Source: Opitutaceae bacterium (GTDB lineage: Bacteria > Verrucomicrobiota > Verrucomicrobiia > Opitutales > Opitutaceae). From it: a DNA stretch of 64,000 bases. The stretch lies in contig JAEUGX010000033.1 of NCBI GenBank assembly GCA_016795545.1, forward strand, positions 124,001-188,000. Direction: 5' to 3'. The position numbers and the translations under genes are program-made. How positions within the stretch are numbered: the first letter of the stretch is position 1; every line of letters starts with the position of its first letter. The notes under the pieces were generated by a model that made no database searches, had not been told where the DNA came from, and saw only the letters and a program-made list of their open reading frames with translations. Below are positions 33,619 through 41,825 of the stretch, piece after piece.

Positions 33619-33846
33619 CTAGCGGTTCTTTCCGAGAGGAATCTCCCGGTTGAGCTGCTGTTCGAGCTGCTCTTCACTGATCGAGGGATGAAGTTTGCGA
33701 ATCTCGGCCCCACGAGCAGCACGTTTAGAGGCATTCGATTCGAACAATGGATTCGCGTAGTCGTCGCGTTCCGCCATGTCGCTGCTCGAACAACCGGAGA
33801 AGAACGCCACGACAACAAACCCATAAACGGCAAGACCCATTTTCAT
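33619..33846 (-). CDS. Small predicted lipoprotein
   Basis: The protein is 75 residues. The N-terminus MKMGLAVYGFVVVAFFSGC is a lipoprotein signal with the acylated cysteine at 19. The rest is charged (DMAERDDYANPLFESNASKR; SISEEQLEQQLNREIPLG). Its base composition is clearly lower in GC than its neighbours, which may mean a different origin. It is transcribed alone on the minus strand. I do not recognise a family; short length makes the call less certain, but the lipobox supports a real gene. Confidence 0.65.
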   Translation of the reverse strand: MKMGLAVYGFVVVAFFSGCSSSDMAERDDYANPLFESNASKRAARGAEIRKLHPSISEEQLEQQLNREIPLGKNR

Positions 33847-33880
33847 GGTGATTCCGTAATGTTCAACGCCTCCGAATCAG

Positions 33881-33899
33881 GCCCCGCCAATTGCGGGGC
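33881..33899 (-). terminator. Hairpin between uxaC and the small lipoprotein gene
   Basis: GCCCCGC-CAATT-GCGGGGC is a perfect 7-bp stem with a 5-base loop, in lower-GC DNA 63 bases after the uxaC stop. No strong T-run follows on the minus strand, so it is a modest terminator candidate for the uronate run. Confidence 0.4.
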
Positions 33900-33961
33900 G
33901 GTGGCCATACCGAACCGGGAGATTAAGTTGGAAATCCTGACCATTTAGGCGTCCGCCCTGC

Positions 33962-35377
33962 TCAGCGATACGCCGCGTCGACCTCCAGCCGGAAGTACTC
34001 GCGGGCGTTGGCGAAGCAGATGTTCCTCACCATGCCGCCGACGAGGGTAAGGTCGTCGGGCAGCTCGCCGCGCTCGATCTGGCCGCCCAGCAGGTTGCAC
34101 AGCACGCGCCGGAAATACTCGTGGCGCGTGTAGCTGAGGAAGCTGCGCGAGTCGGTCAGCATGCCGACAAACCGGCTGAGCAGGCCGAGGTTGGCGAGCG
34201 CGTTCATCTGCCATTCCATCGCCTCCTTCTGGTCGAGGAACCACCAGCCGGACCCGAACTGCATCTTGCCGGCGACCGAGCCGTCCTGGAAGTTGCCCGC
34301 CATCGTGGCGAACACGTAGTTGTCGGCCGGGTTCAGGTTGTAGAGCACGGTGCGCGGCAGCTGGCCGGTGGAGTCCAGGGCGTTGAGGTACGCGCCGAGC
34401 GCGCGGGCCTGGTTGAAGTCGCCGATGCTGTCGAAGCCGGTGTCGGGCCCGAGCGCCTGGAGCAGGCGCGTGTTGGTGTTGCGCAGGGCGCCCAGGTGCA
34501 GCTGCTTGGTCCAACCCCGCGCGGCGTCCCAGCGCCCGAACTCGAGCATGAGGAACGCGCCGAACCCGGCCCACTCGGCGGGCGAGGCCGCGCGGCCGGC
34601 GCGGGCCGCCGCGAAGACCGCCGCCGCCTCGGCGGGCGAGCAGGGCGCGGCCAGCGCCGTCTCCAGCCCGTGGTCCGACAGGCGGCCGCCGGCGGCGTGA
34701 AAGTCCTCGTGGCGCCGCCGGAGGGCCGCGAGCAGGTCGTCGAGCGTCCGGATCGTCGTCCGCGCCTCGCCGCCGAGCTTCTCCAGCCAGGGATTGTAGG
34801 CGGCGGGGACGTTGACGCCGAGCGCCTTGTCGGGCCGGAACGTCGGGTAGACCCTGGTCTGGAGCCCGAGCCCGGCGATGCGGGCATGGTCGGCCAGCGG
34901 CTCGGCCGGGTCGTCGGTCGTGCAGATGACCGCCACCCGGTTGGCGGCGAGGATGTCGTGCACCCGCAGGTCCGCCAGCCGCGCGTTCGCGTCCCGCCAG
35001 ATGGCGTCGGCGCTGGCCGGGCTGATGATCGCATCGAGGCCGAAGTAGCGCTTCAGCTCGAGGTGCGACCAGTGGTACAGGGGGTTGCCGAGCGTGTGCG
35101 GCACCGTGGCGCACCACGCGTCGAACTTGGCGCGCGGCGGCGCGTCGCCCGTGCAGAGCCGCTCGGCCACGCCGTTGGCGCGCATCGCTCGCCACTTGTA
35201 ATGGTCGCCGCCCAGCCAGATCTCCGCCAGGTCGGCGAACCGGTGGTTCTCCGCGATCAGCCGCTGCGGCAGGTGGCAGTGGTAGTCGAAGATGGGCTCG
35301 TGGGCGGCGTAGCGGTGATACAGCTCCCGCGCCGCGTCGGACCGCAGGAGGAAATCGTCGTGGATGAAGGAGCGCAT
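33962..35377 (-). CDS. uxaC: Glucuronate/galacturonate isomerase
   Basis: The protein is 471 residues, the standard UxaC length. The metal motif FDYHCHLP is near residue 30, followed by AEIWLGGDHYKWRAMRANGV; later VICTTDDPAEPLADH, STGQLPRTVLYNLNPADNYV and SYTRHEYFRRVLCNLLG are typical. It converts galacturonate to tagaturonate and glucuronate to fructuronate in the cytoplasm. It is the last gene of the SDR-epimerase-uxaC run and supplies the epimerase encoded 34 bases upstream. Confidence 0.95.
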   Translation of the reverse strand: MRSFIHDDFLLRSDAARELYHRYAAHEPIFDYHCHLPQRLIAENHRFADLAEIWLGGDHYKWRAMRANGVAERLCTGDAPPRAKFDAWCATVPHTLGNPLYHWSHLELKRYFGLDAIISPASADAIWRDANARLADLRVHDILAANRVAVICTTDDPAEPLADHARIAGLGLQTRVYPTFRPDKALGVNVPAAYNPWLEKLGGEARTTIRTLDDLLAALRRRHEDFHAAGGRLSDHGLETALAAPCSPAEAAAVFAAARAGRAASPAEWAGFGAFLMLEFGRWDAARGWTKQLHLGALRNTNTRLLQALGPDTGFDSIGDFNQARALGAYLNALDSTGQLPRTVLYNLNPADNYVFATMAGNFQDGSVAGKMQFGSGWWFLDQKEAMEWQMNALANLGLLSRFVGMLTDSRSFLSYTRHEYFRRVLCNLLGGQIERGELPDDLTLVGGMVRNICFANAREYFRLEVDAAYR

Positions 35378-35411
35378 GGGTGGAGAAAGCCGCGGGCGGC
35401 CGGGCGGCGCC

Positions 35412-37259
35412 CTACCGGCCGATGTCGGCGAGCATGGCGTCGAGCGAGGAATAGCGCGCGAGGAGCTGGCGGGCGGCGGCGCAGCGCGCGGCGGGGACGA
35501 GGCCGGTGTTCTCGGCGAGGAAGATGAGGTAGGTGGCGATGCGCTGCGCGAACCGCAGGCGGGCCTCGGGGCTGACGGCGTAGAAGCGGGCGCGCTGGGC
35601 GTAGCCCGCGGGCGAGTGGTCGCCGAGCGCGGCCTTCTCCGGCCGGCCGCCGGCGGCGAGCACGTAGAGGAAGTTGTACTCGAAGAAGAACATGTGCTCG
35701 GGCGAGGGCGGCAGCGCCTCGAGCGCGGCCCGGCAGGCGGCGGGCGACGCGAAGGCCGCGCCGGCCGCGCGGCCGGCGGACTCCAGCGCGGTCGTCACGA
35801 ACACGCGCGCCATCTTCTGCTCGGTGGGGTCGGCGCTGAAGGCGCCGGCGACGGCCATGTCGAGCGTGAAGCGGTACCAGTCGCGCCACAGCGCGGCGTC
35901 GGCGGGCTGGCCCGACTGCGACAGCGCGACGCCCATCTCGTAGGTGTAGCGGCCGCTGGTCTTGATCTCGAGCGCGCCGCCCGTGACCTCGCCCAGCACG
36001 CGGTAGTTCTCGGCGGACTTGCCGGAGCCGGAGTGGAAGCCGATGCTCACGCCGAACTGCCGGCAGACATTCCACTGGGCGGTGATGAGCCGCCGCAGGG
36101 CCGCGTTGTCCGGATACGGCGTGTTCTTCTGGAAGCCGAAGGCCGGCGCGACGAAGTTGACCGGCATGCCGAGCACCTCGCAGAGCGCGAGCATGATGGC
36201 GGTGGTCTCGGGCGTCGTCAGCCCGGGCAGCTCGTCGATCGAGAGCTCGCGCAGGTATTTGCGCCCCGCCTCGGTGGTGAACGCGGCGGCGCGGGCGGCG
36301 GCGTACTTCTCGTCGCGCCGCTTCATCTTCTGCAGCGGCGTCCAGACCGTGGCGAGCAGCTGGTCGAAGGCGGCGGCGTCGAGCCGGACGCCGGCGGCCG
36401 CCACGCGCGCGCGGGTGCGGCTGACGACGTCGGCCGGGATGTCCGCGAGGCGGGCCGGCCGGTTGAGGGCGAGCTCGGGGGAGAGGTCGAACGTGATGTA
36501 GCTGGCCAGCAGGCAGCCGCGGACGAGCGCGTCCTCGCGCGCGTCGAACTTGCCGCCGATCGGCTGGTGGTCGGCGTTGAAGCTCCAGGGCAGCCGGCGG
36601 TGGTGGAACCCGTGCTTGAGCTTGGCCAGCACGCAGCCGTGGCTCATGCCCTCGACGCTCTGGCCCTGGTGGCCCTCGGGGACGTTCGTCCCGATGAACG
36701 GGAACGGCACCGTGTCGAGGCGCTGCTCGAGCATGGCGTCGACGTCGTAGACCAGCTCGCGGGGGATGCTGTTCTGGTTGGCGGTCACGCCGAGCTCGAG
36801 CGCGCTCATCGCCCAGTCGACGGCCGGCCAGTGCAGCGTGGTGAACCGGGCCCCCACCCCGAGCGTGCTGCGGCCGAGCCGGCCGCCCGTCGAGGGGAAG
36901 AGGGTCGAGCCGGCGTCGTGCTCCAGCACCCGGTTCTTCAGCTTGAGCAGGTTCGCCCAGGTCGCGGGAAAATACACCAGCCGGCCGCTGAGCGCCACGC
37001 CGCCGTCCAGCACGCCGGCGGCGTGCCCCGGCGCGCTGGCGTCGAGCCGCCACGCGCAGTCCCCCGTCGCCTCGTCCTCGCACAGCGTCCACGTGCCGGC
37101 GGCCGTCTCGAAGCGGCTCTTCGGCCACTCCCGGATCGGGGCGCCCGACACCAGCGCCGCGCTCAGCGCCGGCCAGTCCAGGCAGAAGTCGGGGCTGATG
37201 CAGGGGTTCTGCGCGATGCGGAGATGGTGCTGGAGGAGGAACGAATTGATGGCGGACAT
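35412..37259 (-). CDS. Tagaturonate epimerase-family candidate
   Basis: The protein is 615 residues. The strongest clue is FGVSIGFHSGSGKSAENY followed by GGALEIKTSGRYTYEMGVAL, close to the HSGS-K-Y and K-T-G patterns I associate with the UxaE tagaturonate 3-epimerase family. UxaE turns tagaturonate to fructuronate, which would link uxaC to the adjacent SDR. The protein is longer than the roughly 480-residue members I know, with an extra N-terminal region (about 1-110). No signal peptide is present, so it is cytoplasmic. The start is the ATG at 37259; an in-frame TTG lies two codons earlier. Function rests on motif memory and context. Confidence 0.6.
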   Translation of the reverse strand: MSAINSFLLQHHLRIAQNPCISPDFCLDWPALSAALVSGAPIREWPKSRFETAAGTWTLCEDEATGDCAWRLDASAPGHAAGVLDGGVALSGRLVYFPATWANLLKLKNRVLEHDAGSTLFPSTGGRLGRSTLGVGARFTTLHWPAVDWAMSALELGVTANQNSIPRELVYDVDAMLEQRLDTVPFPFIGTNVPEGHQGQSVEGMSHGCVLAKLKHGFHHRRLPWSFNADHQPIGGKFDAREDALVRGCLLASYITFDLSPELALNRPARLADIPADVVSRTRARVAAAGVRLDAAAFDQLLATVWTPLQKMKRRDEKYAAARAAAFTTEAGRKYLRELSIDELPGLTTPETTAIMLALCEVLGMPVNFVAPAFGFQKNTPYPDNAALRRLITAQWNVCRQFGVSIGFHSGSGKSAENYRVLGEVTGGALEIKTSGRYTYEMGVALSQSGQPADAALWRDWYRFTLDMAVAGAFSADPTEQKMARVFVTTALESAGRAAGAAFASPAACRAALEALPPSPEHMFFFEYNFLYVLAAGGRPEKAALGDHSPAGYAQRARFYAVSPEARLRFAQRIATYLIFLAENTGLVPAARCAAARQLLARYSSLDAMLADIGR

Positions 37260-37338
37260 CGGCAAGGGCGGGGGTTGAAGGCGGAAGTGGGGTGCGGGGG
37301 TCGGCGTCTTGGCGCGCCGGGGCGGGCGGCCCCTCCGG

Positions 37339-38127
37339 TCAGATCGTCATCGCGTGGTAGCCGCCGTCGACGATGAGCTCCTCGCCGGTGATGAAGGCGC
37401 CGGCCGCGTCGCTGGCGAGCAGCAGCGTGGCACCGATGAGTTCGCGCGCCTCGCCGAACCGCTTCATGGGCGTGTGGCCCAGGATGGCCGCCACCCGGTC
37501 GGGCGAGAGGATCTTGCGGTTCTGCTCGGCGGGGAAGAAACCGGGCACCAGGACGTTGACCCGCACGCGGTGCGGCGCCCATTCGCGGGCGAGGTTGAGG
37601 GACAGGTTGTGCACCGCGCCCTTGGTGGCCGAGTAGGTGAACACGCGGGAGAGCGGCACGACGCCGGACATGGAGCCGAGGTTGATGATCGACCCGCCCT
37701 GCCCGCGCTCGACCAGGTGCCGGCCGAAGACCTGGCAGCCGAGGAACACGCCCTTGAGGTTGACGCGGACGATGCGGTCGAACTCCTCCTCGGTGATGTC
37801 GAAGTAGGGCGTGGCGGAATTGACGCCGGCGCCGTTGACGACGATGTCGACCCGGCCGGAGCGCTGGAGCACCGCGGCGAGCAGGCCCTGCAGTTCCGCC
37901 TGGCTCGAGGCCTCGGCGGCGTGGAACCACGCCCGGCCGCCGGCCGCGGTGATCCGCGCCAGGCGGGCCGCGGCCTTGTCGGGATTGCGGCCGACGAGCA
38001 CGACCTCCGCGCCCGCCGACGCCAGGCCCTCGGCCATGGCGCCGCAAAGCTCGCCGGTGCCGCCGATGACGACGGCCACCTTGCCGGACAGGCCGAAGAT
38101 TTGGTTGAGGTAGTCGGAACTGTTCAT
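37339..38127 (-). CDS. SDR oxidoreductase, fructuronate reductase (mannonate oxidoreductase) candidate
   Basis: The protein is 262 residues. It is a classical short-chain dehydrogenase: [18 protein letters not shown] (cofactor loop, about 20-36), VVNGAG (about 97-102) and the catalytic Y165/K169 in FTYSATKGA, with S152 nearby. The GGTGxLG-type loop and overall length resemble the SDR-type UxuB (YjmF) of Bacillus, which reduces fructuronate to mannonate. It heads the run with the epimerase candidate and uxaC, so it plausibly completes galacturonate to mannonate. A different sugar-acid substrate cannot be excluded. A perfect palindrome lies 33 bases upstream. Confidence 0.8.
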   Translation of the reverse strand: MNSSDYLNQIFGLSGKVAVVIGGTGELCGAMAEGLASAGAEVVLVGRNPDKAAARLARITAAGGRAWFHAAEASSQAELQGLLAAVLQRSGRVDIVVNGAGVNSATPYFDITEEEFDRIVRVNLKGVFLGCQVFGRHLVERGQGGSIINLGSMSGVVPLSRVFTYSATKGAVHNLSLNLAREWAPHRVRVNVLVPGFFPAEQNRKILSPDRVAAILGHTPMKRFGEARELIGATLLLASDAAGAFITGEELIVDGGYHAMTI

Positions 38128-38159
38128 GATGGGAAATGGCCCGGCCCCGGGCCGCCGGA

Positions 38160-38173
38160 TTTCACCGGTGAAA
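38160..38173. promoter_or_regulatory. Perfect 14-bp palindrome, candidate operator of the uronate run
   Basis: TTTCACCGGTGAAA lies 33 bases before the SDR start in a 224-base gap that otherwise shows nothing coding. A related box (TTTCACTAATGAAC) lies at a similar distance before the TonB receptor of the pectin run. The central CCGG and even symmetry would suit a LacI- or GntR-type regulator. Palindrome seen; function inferred. Confidence 0.55.
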
Positions 38174-38351
38174 CGGGCGGAAGCGGATGAGATTATCTTC
38201 CCCCCGGCACCGCAAGCTTGGAGCGGGCGCCCCGCCGGTGATCAGGCAACGGCGGGCCGGGCGATGGGCGTTGGGCGCCATTTTTCGCTCGTCCGGGCCG
38301 CGCCACCGCCCCTCCTTGACCCCGGCGCCGCGGCGGGGGCGCCGCCGGCGG

Positions 38352-39344
38352 TCAGGGGCCGGCGGGATCCCAGCCGTCGGCGCCGGCCAGGACGGCGGCG
38401 GGGGTCAGGGCCGCGGCCTCGGCGGCCGTCAGGGAGCGCGCCCAGGGCACGCGGCCTGAGGCGGCGGCCCCCGGCCCGGTGCTGCCGAACTCGGCATAGA
38501 ACGCCGTGCGCTCGGCGCCGGGCTTGTTCCAATTGTGCCAGCCCTCGGGCCGCACCACGGCCGCCATCTCCGTGCGCAGGAAGACCGTGCGCGCGAAGTC
38601 GCGCCAGGGCCGGCCCAGGTAGGTCCGCACCCCCGGCTCCCCGGTGATGCGGCCGTCCGCGAACACGAAGCCGTGCGCCGCGCCGGCCGGCGTGGACGCG
38701 GCCGTGATGTAGCCGTCCCGCCGGCAGTGGATCCGGCAGCGGTCGAAGTACGCCGTCGCGCCGCCGAAGATGAAGTCGACGTGCCCCTCGAGATGGCAGT
38801 CGGCGAAGTACTGGCGGCCGCGGTTGAGCAGCACCGTGTCCTGCCAGCCGAGGAAGCGGCAGCGCCGGAACACGACCCGGTCGGCGTCGACCCGCAGCGC
38901 CAGCGCCTGTCCGACGGGGCCGGCGTCGTTGGCGAGCGTGATGTCCTCCCACACCATGCCGTCGCCGTCGATCTGCACCGTCGGGGTCCGGAACGTGCCG
39001 ATCGGCCGGCCGTCGGGCCCGGGCAGGTTCGCGTGCAGGCCGTAGGTGACGACGGTGGTGGCGGCACCCTCCCCCACCACCCGGACGCGGCCGCGTTCGC
39101 GCTGGACGTAGACGCGCTCGCGGTAGGTGCCGGCCTTGACGTGGATGACCCAGCGGGGCGCCGCCGGGTCCGCCGGCACCGGCGCGGCGTTGATGGCCTC
39201 CTGCAACGACGTGTACTGGCCCGAGCCGTCCGCCGCCACGACGGCGTCGGCCGGGGGCGCCGCCGGCGCCCGCGGCCCCGCCGCGGCCAGTACCAGCGCC
39301 ACGCACCAGGCCCGCCTCCCGGGAAGCAGTCCGGCGGCGCTCAT
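38352..39344 (-). CDS. Pectin methylesterase (CE8)
   Basis: The protein is 330 residues with a signal peptide (RRAWCVALVLAAAGPRAPAA). It is a right-handed beta helix of the CE8 family: VVAADGSGQYTSLQEAINA at the start, then FRRCRFLGWQDTVLLNRGRQ (catalytic QD), GHVDFIFGGATAYFDRC (second Asp) and YLGRPWRDFARTVFL (Arg/Trp). It removes methyl esters from pectin outside the inner membrane, preparing it for the lyase encoded upstream. Its ATG overlaps the pectate lyase stop by four bases, so translation is coupled. It is the last gene of the 12-kb run. Confidence 0.93.
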   Translation of the reverse strand: MSAAGLLPGRRAWCVALVLAAAGPRAPAAPPADAVVAADGSGQYTSLQEAINAAPVPADPAAPRWVIHVKAGTYRERVYVQRERGRVRVVGEGAATTVVTYGLHANLPGPDGRPIGTFRTPTVQIDGDGMVWEDITLANDAGPVGQALALRVDADRVVFRRCRFLGWQDTVLLNRGRQYFADCHLEGHVDFIFGGATAYFDRCRIHCRRDGYITAASTPAGAAHGFVFADGRITGEPGVRTYLGRPWRDFARTVFLRTEMAAVVRPEGWHNWNKPGAERTAFYAEFGSTGPGAAASGRVPWARSLTAAEAAALTPAAVLAGADGWDPAGP

Positions 39345-40402
39345 GGCCGGGAATGGCGCGCGCGCCACCGGGGATACTCCTTCGCTAGCAGGGCGGCCGG
39401 CCAGGTGCCGAGGTAGGCGTAGCCGAGCCGGCGCTCGCGCTCGACCGCGTTGAAGTCGTAGTGAAAAACCTGGTCGCGCCCGACGAAGAGCGGCCGGTTG
39501 GTGCCGAGCTCGTAGAACCGCGCCCAGAGCGGCGGGGCCGCGGGGTCGGCGACGGCGCGGCGGTCGGGGCGGCCGTCGGCCCCCGGGGCGTCCTCGAGAC
39601 GCAGGCCGCGGACCGGCACGGCGGCGAACCAGGCGACGGCGCCCTCGACGGCCGCGACGACGGCCGGGGACGGTTGTTCGAGGCTCATCAGGAAGCGGAC
39701 GAGGCCGACCGATTCCATGCCGGAAAGCGACGGCGGCTCGAAGCGGCGCGCCCAGGCCGGGGCGAAGGTCGTCTCGTCGTGCTGCGCGCACCAGGCGGTG
39801 AGCCGCCCGTCCTGGACCACCTGCGTCCGCAGGATGCAGGCGACGCCCCGCTCCACCGCCGCCGCGGACCGGCGCCGGCGATCGGCGTCGACGAAGCCGT
39901 AGGGCTCCCCGCCCGCGGCCACGTCGCGCAGCAGGCGGAGCACGTTGACCATGGCGTCGTCGTTGTAGGTGATGTGGGTGTAGTAGCCCGGCCGCAACGG
40001 GTAGTACTGCGGCCAGCCGCCCGACTCGTACTGCGCCGCGAGCAGGTACTCGAGGCCGCGCAGGAAGGAGGCGCGGCTGGCGTCGTCGCCCGCCGCCGCC
40101 ACGCGCGCCAGGATGCGCAGGGGCGTGGTGGTGCCGCCGTTGTCGATCGTCGGCGCCCGGTGGTCGGGCTCGGTGCGGGCCAGGAACTCGGCCGAGGGCG
40201 GGCGGGACAGGTCGGCATTCTTCGGCCAGCCGCCCGGCTCGGTCTGGTACTGCCGGATGCTGGCCGCCACGGCCCGCGCCTCCGGCCCGGCGTACCAGGC
40301 GGGGTCCTGCTTCAGGAGGTCCGCCCAGGACACCGCCGCCGCCCCCCCGGCGGGGCCGAGCAGGCCGGCGGCCGCGAGCCCGATGCCGAGGCTCAGGCGC
40401 AT
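39341..40402 (-). CDS. PL10-family pectate lyase
   Basis: The protein is 353 residues with a short signal peptide (LSLGIGLAAAGLLGPAGGAA). The family pattern is clear: TEPGGWPKNADLSRP, PTIDNGGTTTPLRILARV, YESGGWPQYYPLRPGYY, ITYNDDAMVNVLRLLRDV and a C-terminal GTNRPLFVGRDQVFHYD. PL10 lyases cut polygalacturonate by calcium-dependent beta-elimination, giving unsaturated oligomers. These suit the GH105 domain and KduI/KduD encoded in the same run. It overlaps the pectin methylesterase gene by four bases. Confidence 0.92.
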   Translation of the reverse strand: MRLSLGIGLAAAGLLGPAGGAAAVSWADLLKQDPAWYAGPEARAVAASIRQYQTEPGGWPKNADLSRPPSAEFLARTEPDHRAPTIDNGGTTTPLRILARVAAAGDDASRASFLRGLEYLLAAQYESGGWPQYYPLRPGYYTHITYNDDAMVNVLRLLRDVAAGGEPYGFVDADRRRRSAAAVERGVACILRTQVVQDGRLTAWCAQHDETTFAPAWARRFEPPSLSGMESVGLVRFLMSLEQPSPAVVAAVEGAVAWFAAVPVRGLRLEDAPGADGRPDRRAVADPAAPPLWARFYELGTNRPLFVGRDQVFHYDFNAVERERRLGYAYLGTWPAALLAKEYPRWRARHSRP

Positions 40403-40460
40403 GGGGCGGCGGCCGCTTGCCGGATGGCCTGGCGTTGGTCCTGCATGCCGCGATCCGCGC

Positions 40461-41792
40461 TCAGTCGGGAATCCGCACCGTCTCCAGCCGGGGCGAGAGC
40501 ACCTGGATGACGAGCAGCGCGAGGACGTAGGCCGAGGCCGCGATGGCGAAAAGCGGCACGTAGCCGAGGTGGCCGATGATCCAGCCGGCGGACGCGCCGA
40601 GCAGCGCGCCGCCGATGCCGCCCATCATGCCGCCGATGCCCACCACCGAGCCGACGGCCCGGCGCGGGAACTGGTCGGAGACCGTCGTGAAGAGGTTGGC
40701 GCTCCAGCCCTGGTGCGCCGCGGTGGCGAGCGCGATCAGGGCGATGGCGAGCGTGATGCTGCTCGTCCGGGCCGCGAAGAGGATCGGGACGACGCACAGC
40801 GCGCAGATGAGCATCGTGACCTTGCGGGCGCGGTTCACGGTCCAGCCGCGCCCGATGAAGCGCGTGGCCAGCCACCCGAAGAAGATGCTGCCCAGGTCGG
40901 AGATGATGTAGATGACGAGGAAGGGGATGCCGACCTGCTTGAGGTCGAGCTTGGTCGTGAACGCCGGGTTGTCGTTGAAGAACGTCGGCAGCCACGTGAG
41001 GTAGAACCACCAGATGGCATCGGTCATGAACTTCGGCACCGCGAACGCCCAGGTGGCCCGGTACTGCACGAGGTCGCGCCAGCGGACGGGCTGCTCGCTC
41101 CCGGGCGGGCCGTCCTGGCGGATGTAGGCCAGCTCCGCCGCGGAGAGCCGCGGGTGCTCCTCCGGCCGGCGGTACACCGCCAGCCAGGCAAAGAGCACGA
41201 AGGCGCCGATCGAGCCCGTGATCATGAAGCTGGCCCGCCAGCCGAGGTGGGCGATGATCATCGGCACGAACAGCGCGGTGAGGATGATGCCGACGTTCGC
41301 GCCGGCGTTGAAGAGCCCGGTGGCGAAGCTGCGCTCCTTCTTGGGGAACCACTCGGCCACCGTCTTGATCGCCGCCGGGAAATTGCCGGCCTCGCCGACG
41401 CCGAGCAGCAGGCGCGCCCAGGACATGCCGGAGACCGTGTGCACGAGGCCGTGGAACACCGCCGCCGCGCTCCAGCCGGCGATGCTGATGGTGTAGCCGC
41501 GGCGGACGCCCACCCGGTCGATGAGGTAGCCGGCCAGCAGGAAGCCGAACGCGTAGGCGAACTTGAAGAAGGCGTCGACGTAGCCCATCCGCTCCTTGAA
41601 CACCACCAGGTCGGCGTCGGTCAGCGGCGCGCCCTCGGCGAGCCCGAGCATCTGGTGACGGAACACCGGGTCGAGCATCGTGAACGAGAAGACGTTGCGG
41701 TCGACGTAGTTGATGGTCGTGGCCAGGAACAGCACGGCGCAGATGCGCCAGCGGTAACGGCCGAGCGGGGATGCCGGAGGGGCGGCTTGCAT
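40461..41792 (-). CDS. MFS transporter, hexuronate (ExuT-like)
   Basis: The protein is 443 residues with twelve predicted membrane helices. It begins with the ExuT-group opening WRICAVLFLATTINYVDRNV and has GYLIDRVGVRRGYTISIAGW (loop 2-3), LGVGEAGNFPAAIKTVAEWF and the KERSFATGLFNAGANVGIIL segment typical of anion:cation symporters for hexuronates. It likely carries galacturonate or unsaturated uronates across the inner membrane. It sits between the GH105-GH28 gene (33 bases) and the pectate lyase gene (58 bases). Confidence 0.9.
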   Translation of the reverse strand: MQAAPPASPLGRYRWRICAVLFLATTINYVDRNVFSFTMLDPVFRHQMLGLAEGAPLTDADLVVFKERMGYVDAFFKFAYAFGFLLAGYLIDRVGVRRGYTISIAGWSAAAVFHGLVHTVSGMSWARLLLGVGEAGNFPAAIKTVAEWFPKKERSFATGLFNAGANVGIILTALFVPMIIAHLGWRASFMITGSIGAFVLFAWLAVYRRPEEHPRLSAAELAYIRQDGPPGSEQPVRWRDLVQYRATWAFAVPKFMTDAIWWFYLTWLPTFFNDNPAFTTKLDLKQVGIPFLVIYIISDLGSIFFGWLATRFIGRGWTVNRARKVTMLICALCVVPILFAARTSSITLAIALIALATAAHQGWSANLFTTVSDQFPRRAVGSVVGIGGMMGGIGGALLGASAGWIIGHLGYVPLFAIAASAYVLALLVIQVLSPRLETVRIPD

Positions 41793-41825
41793 GGGGCGAG
41801 GCGGGGGTTGGGGTCGGATGCGGGG

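Noticed and set aside
38174..38351. Remaining gap before the pectin methylesterase end, checked for a small RNA or gene
   Set aside because: Apart from the palindrome at 38160-38173 it holds only GC-rich strings without a convincing frame or structured RNA.
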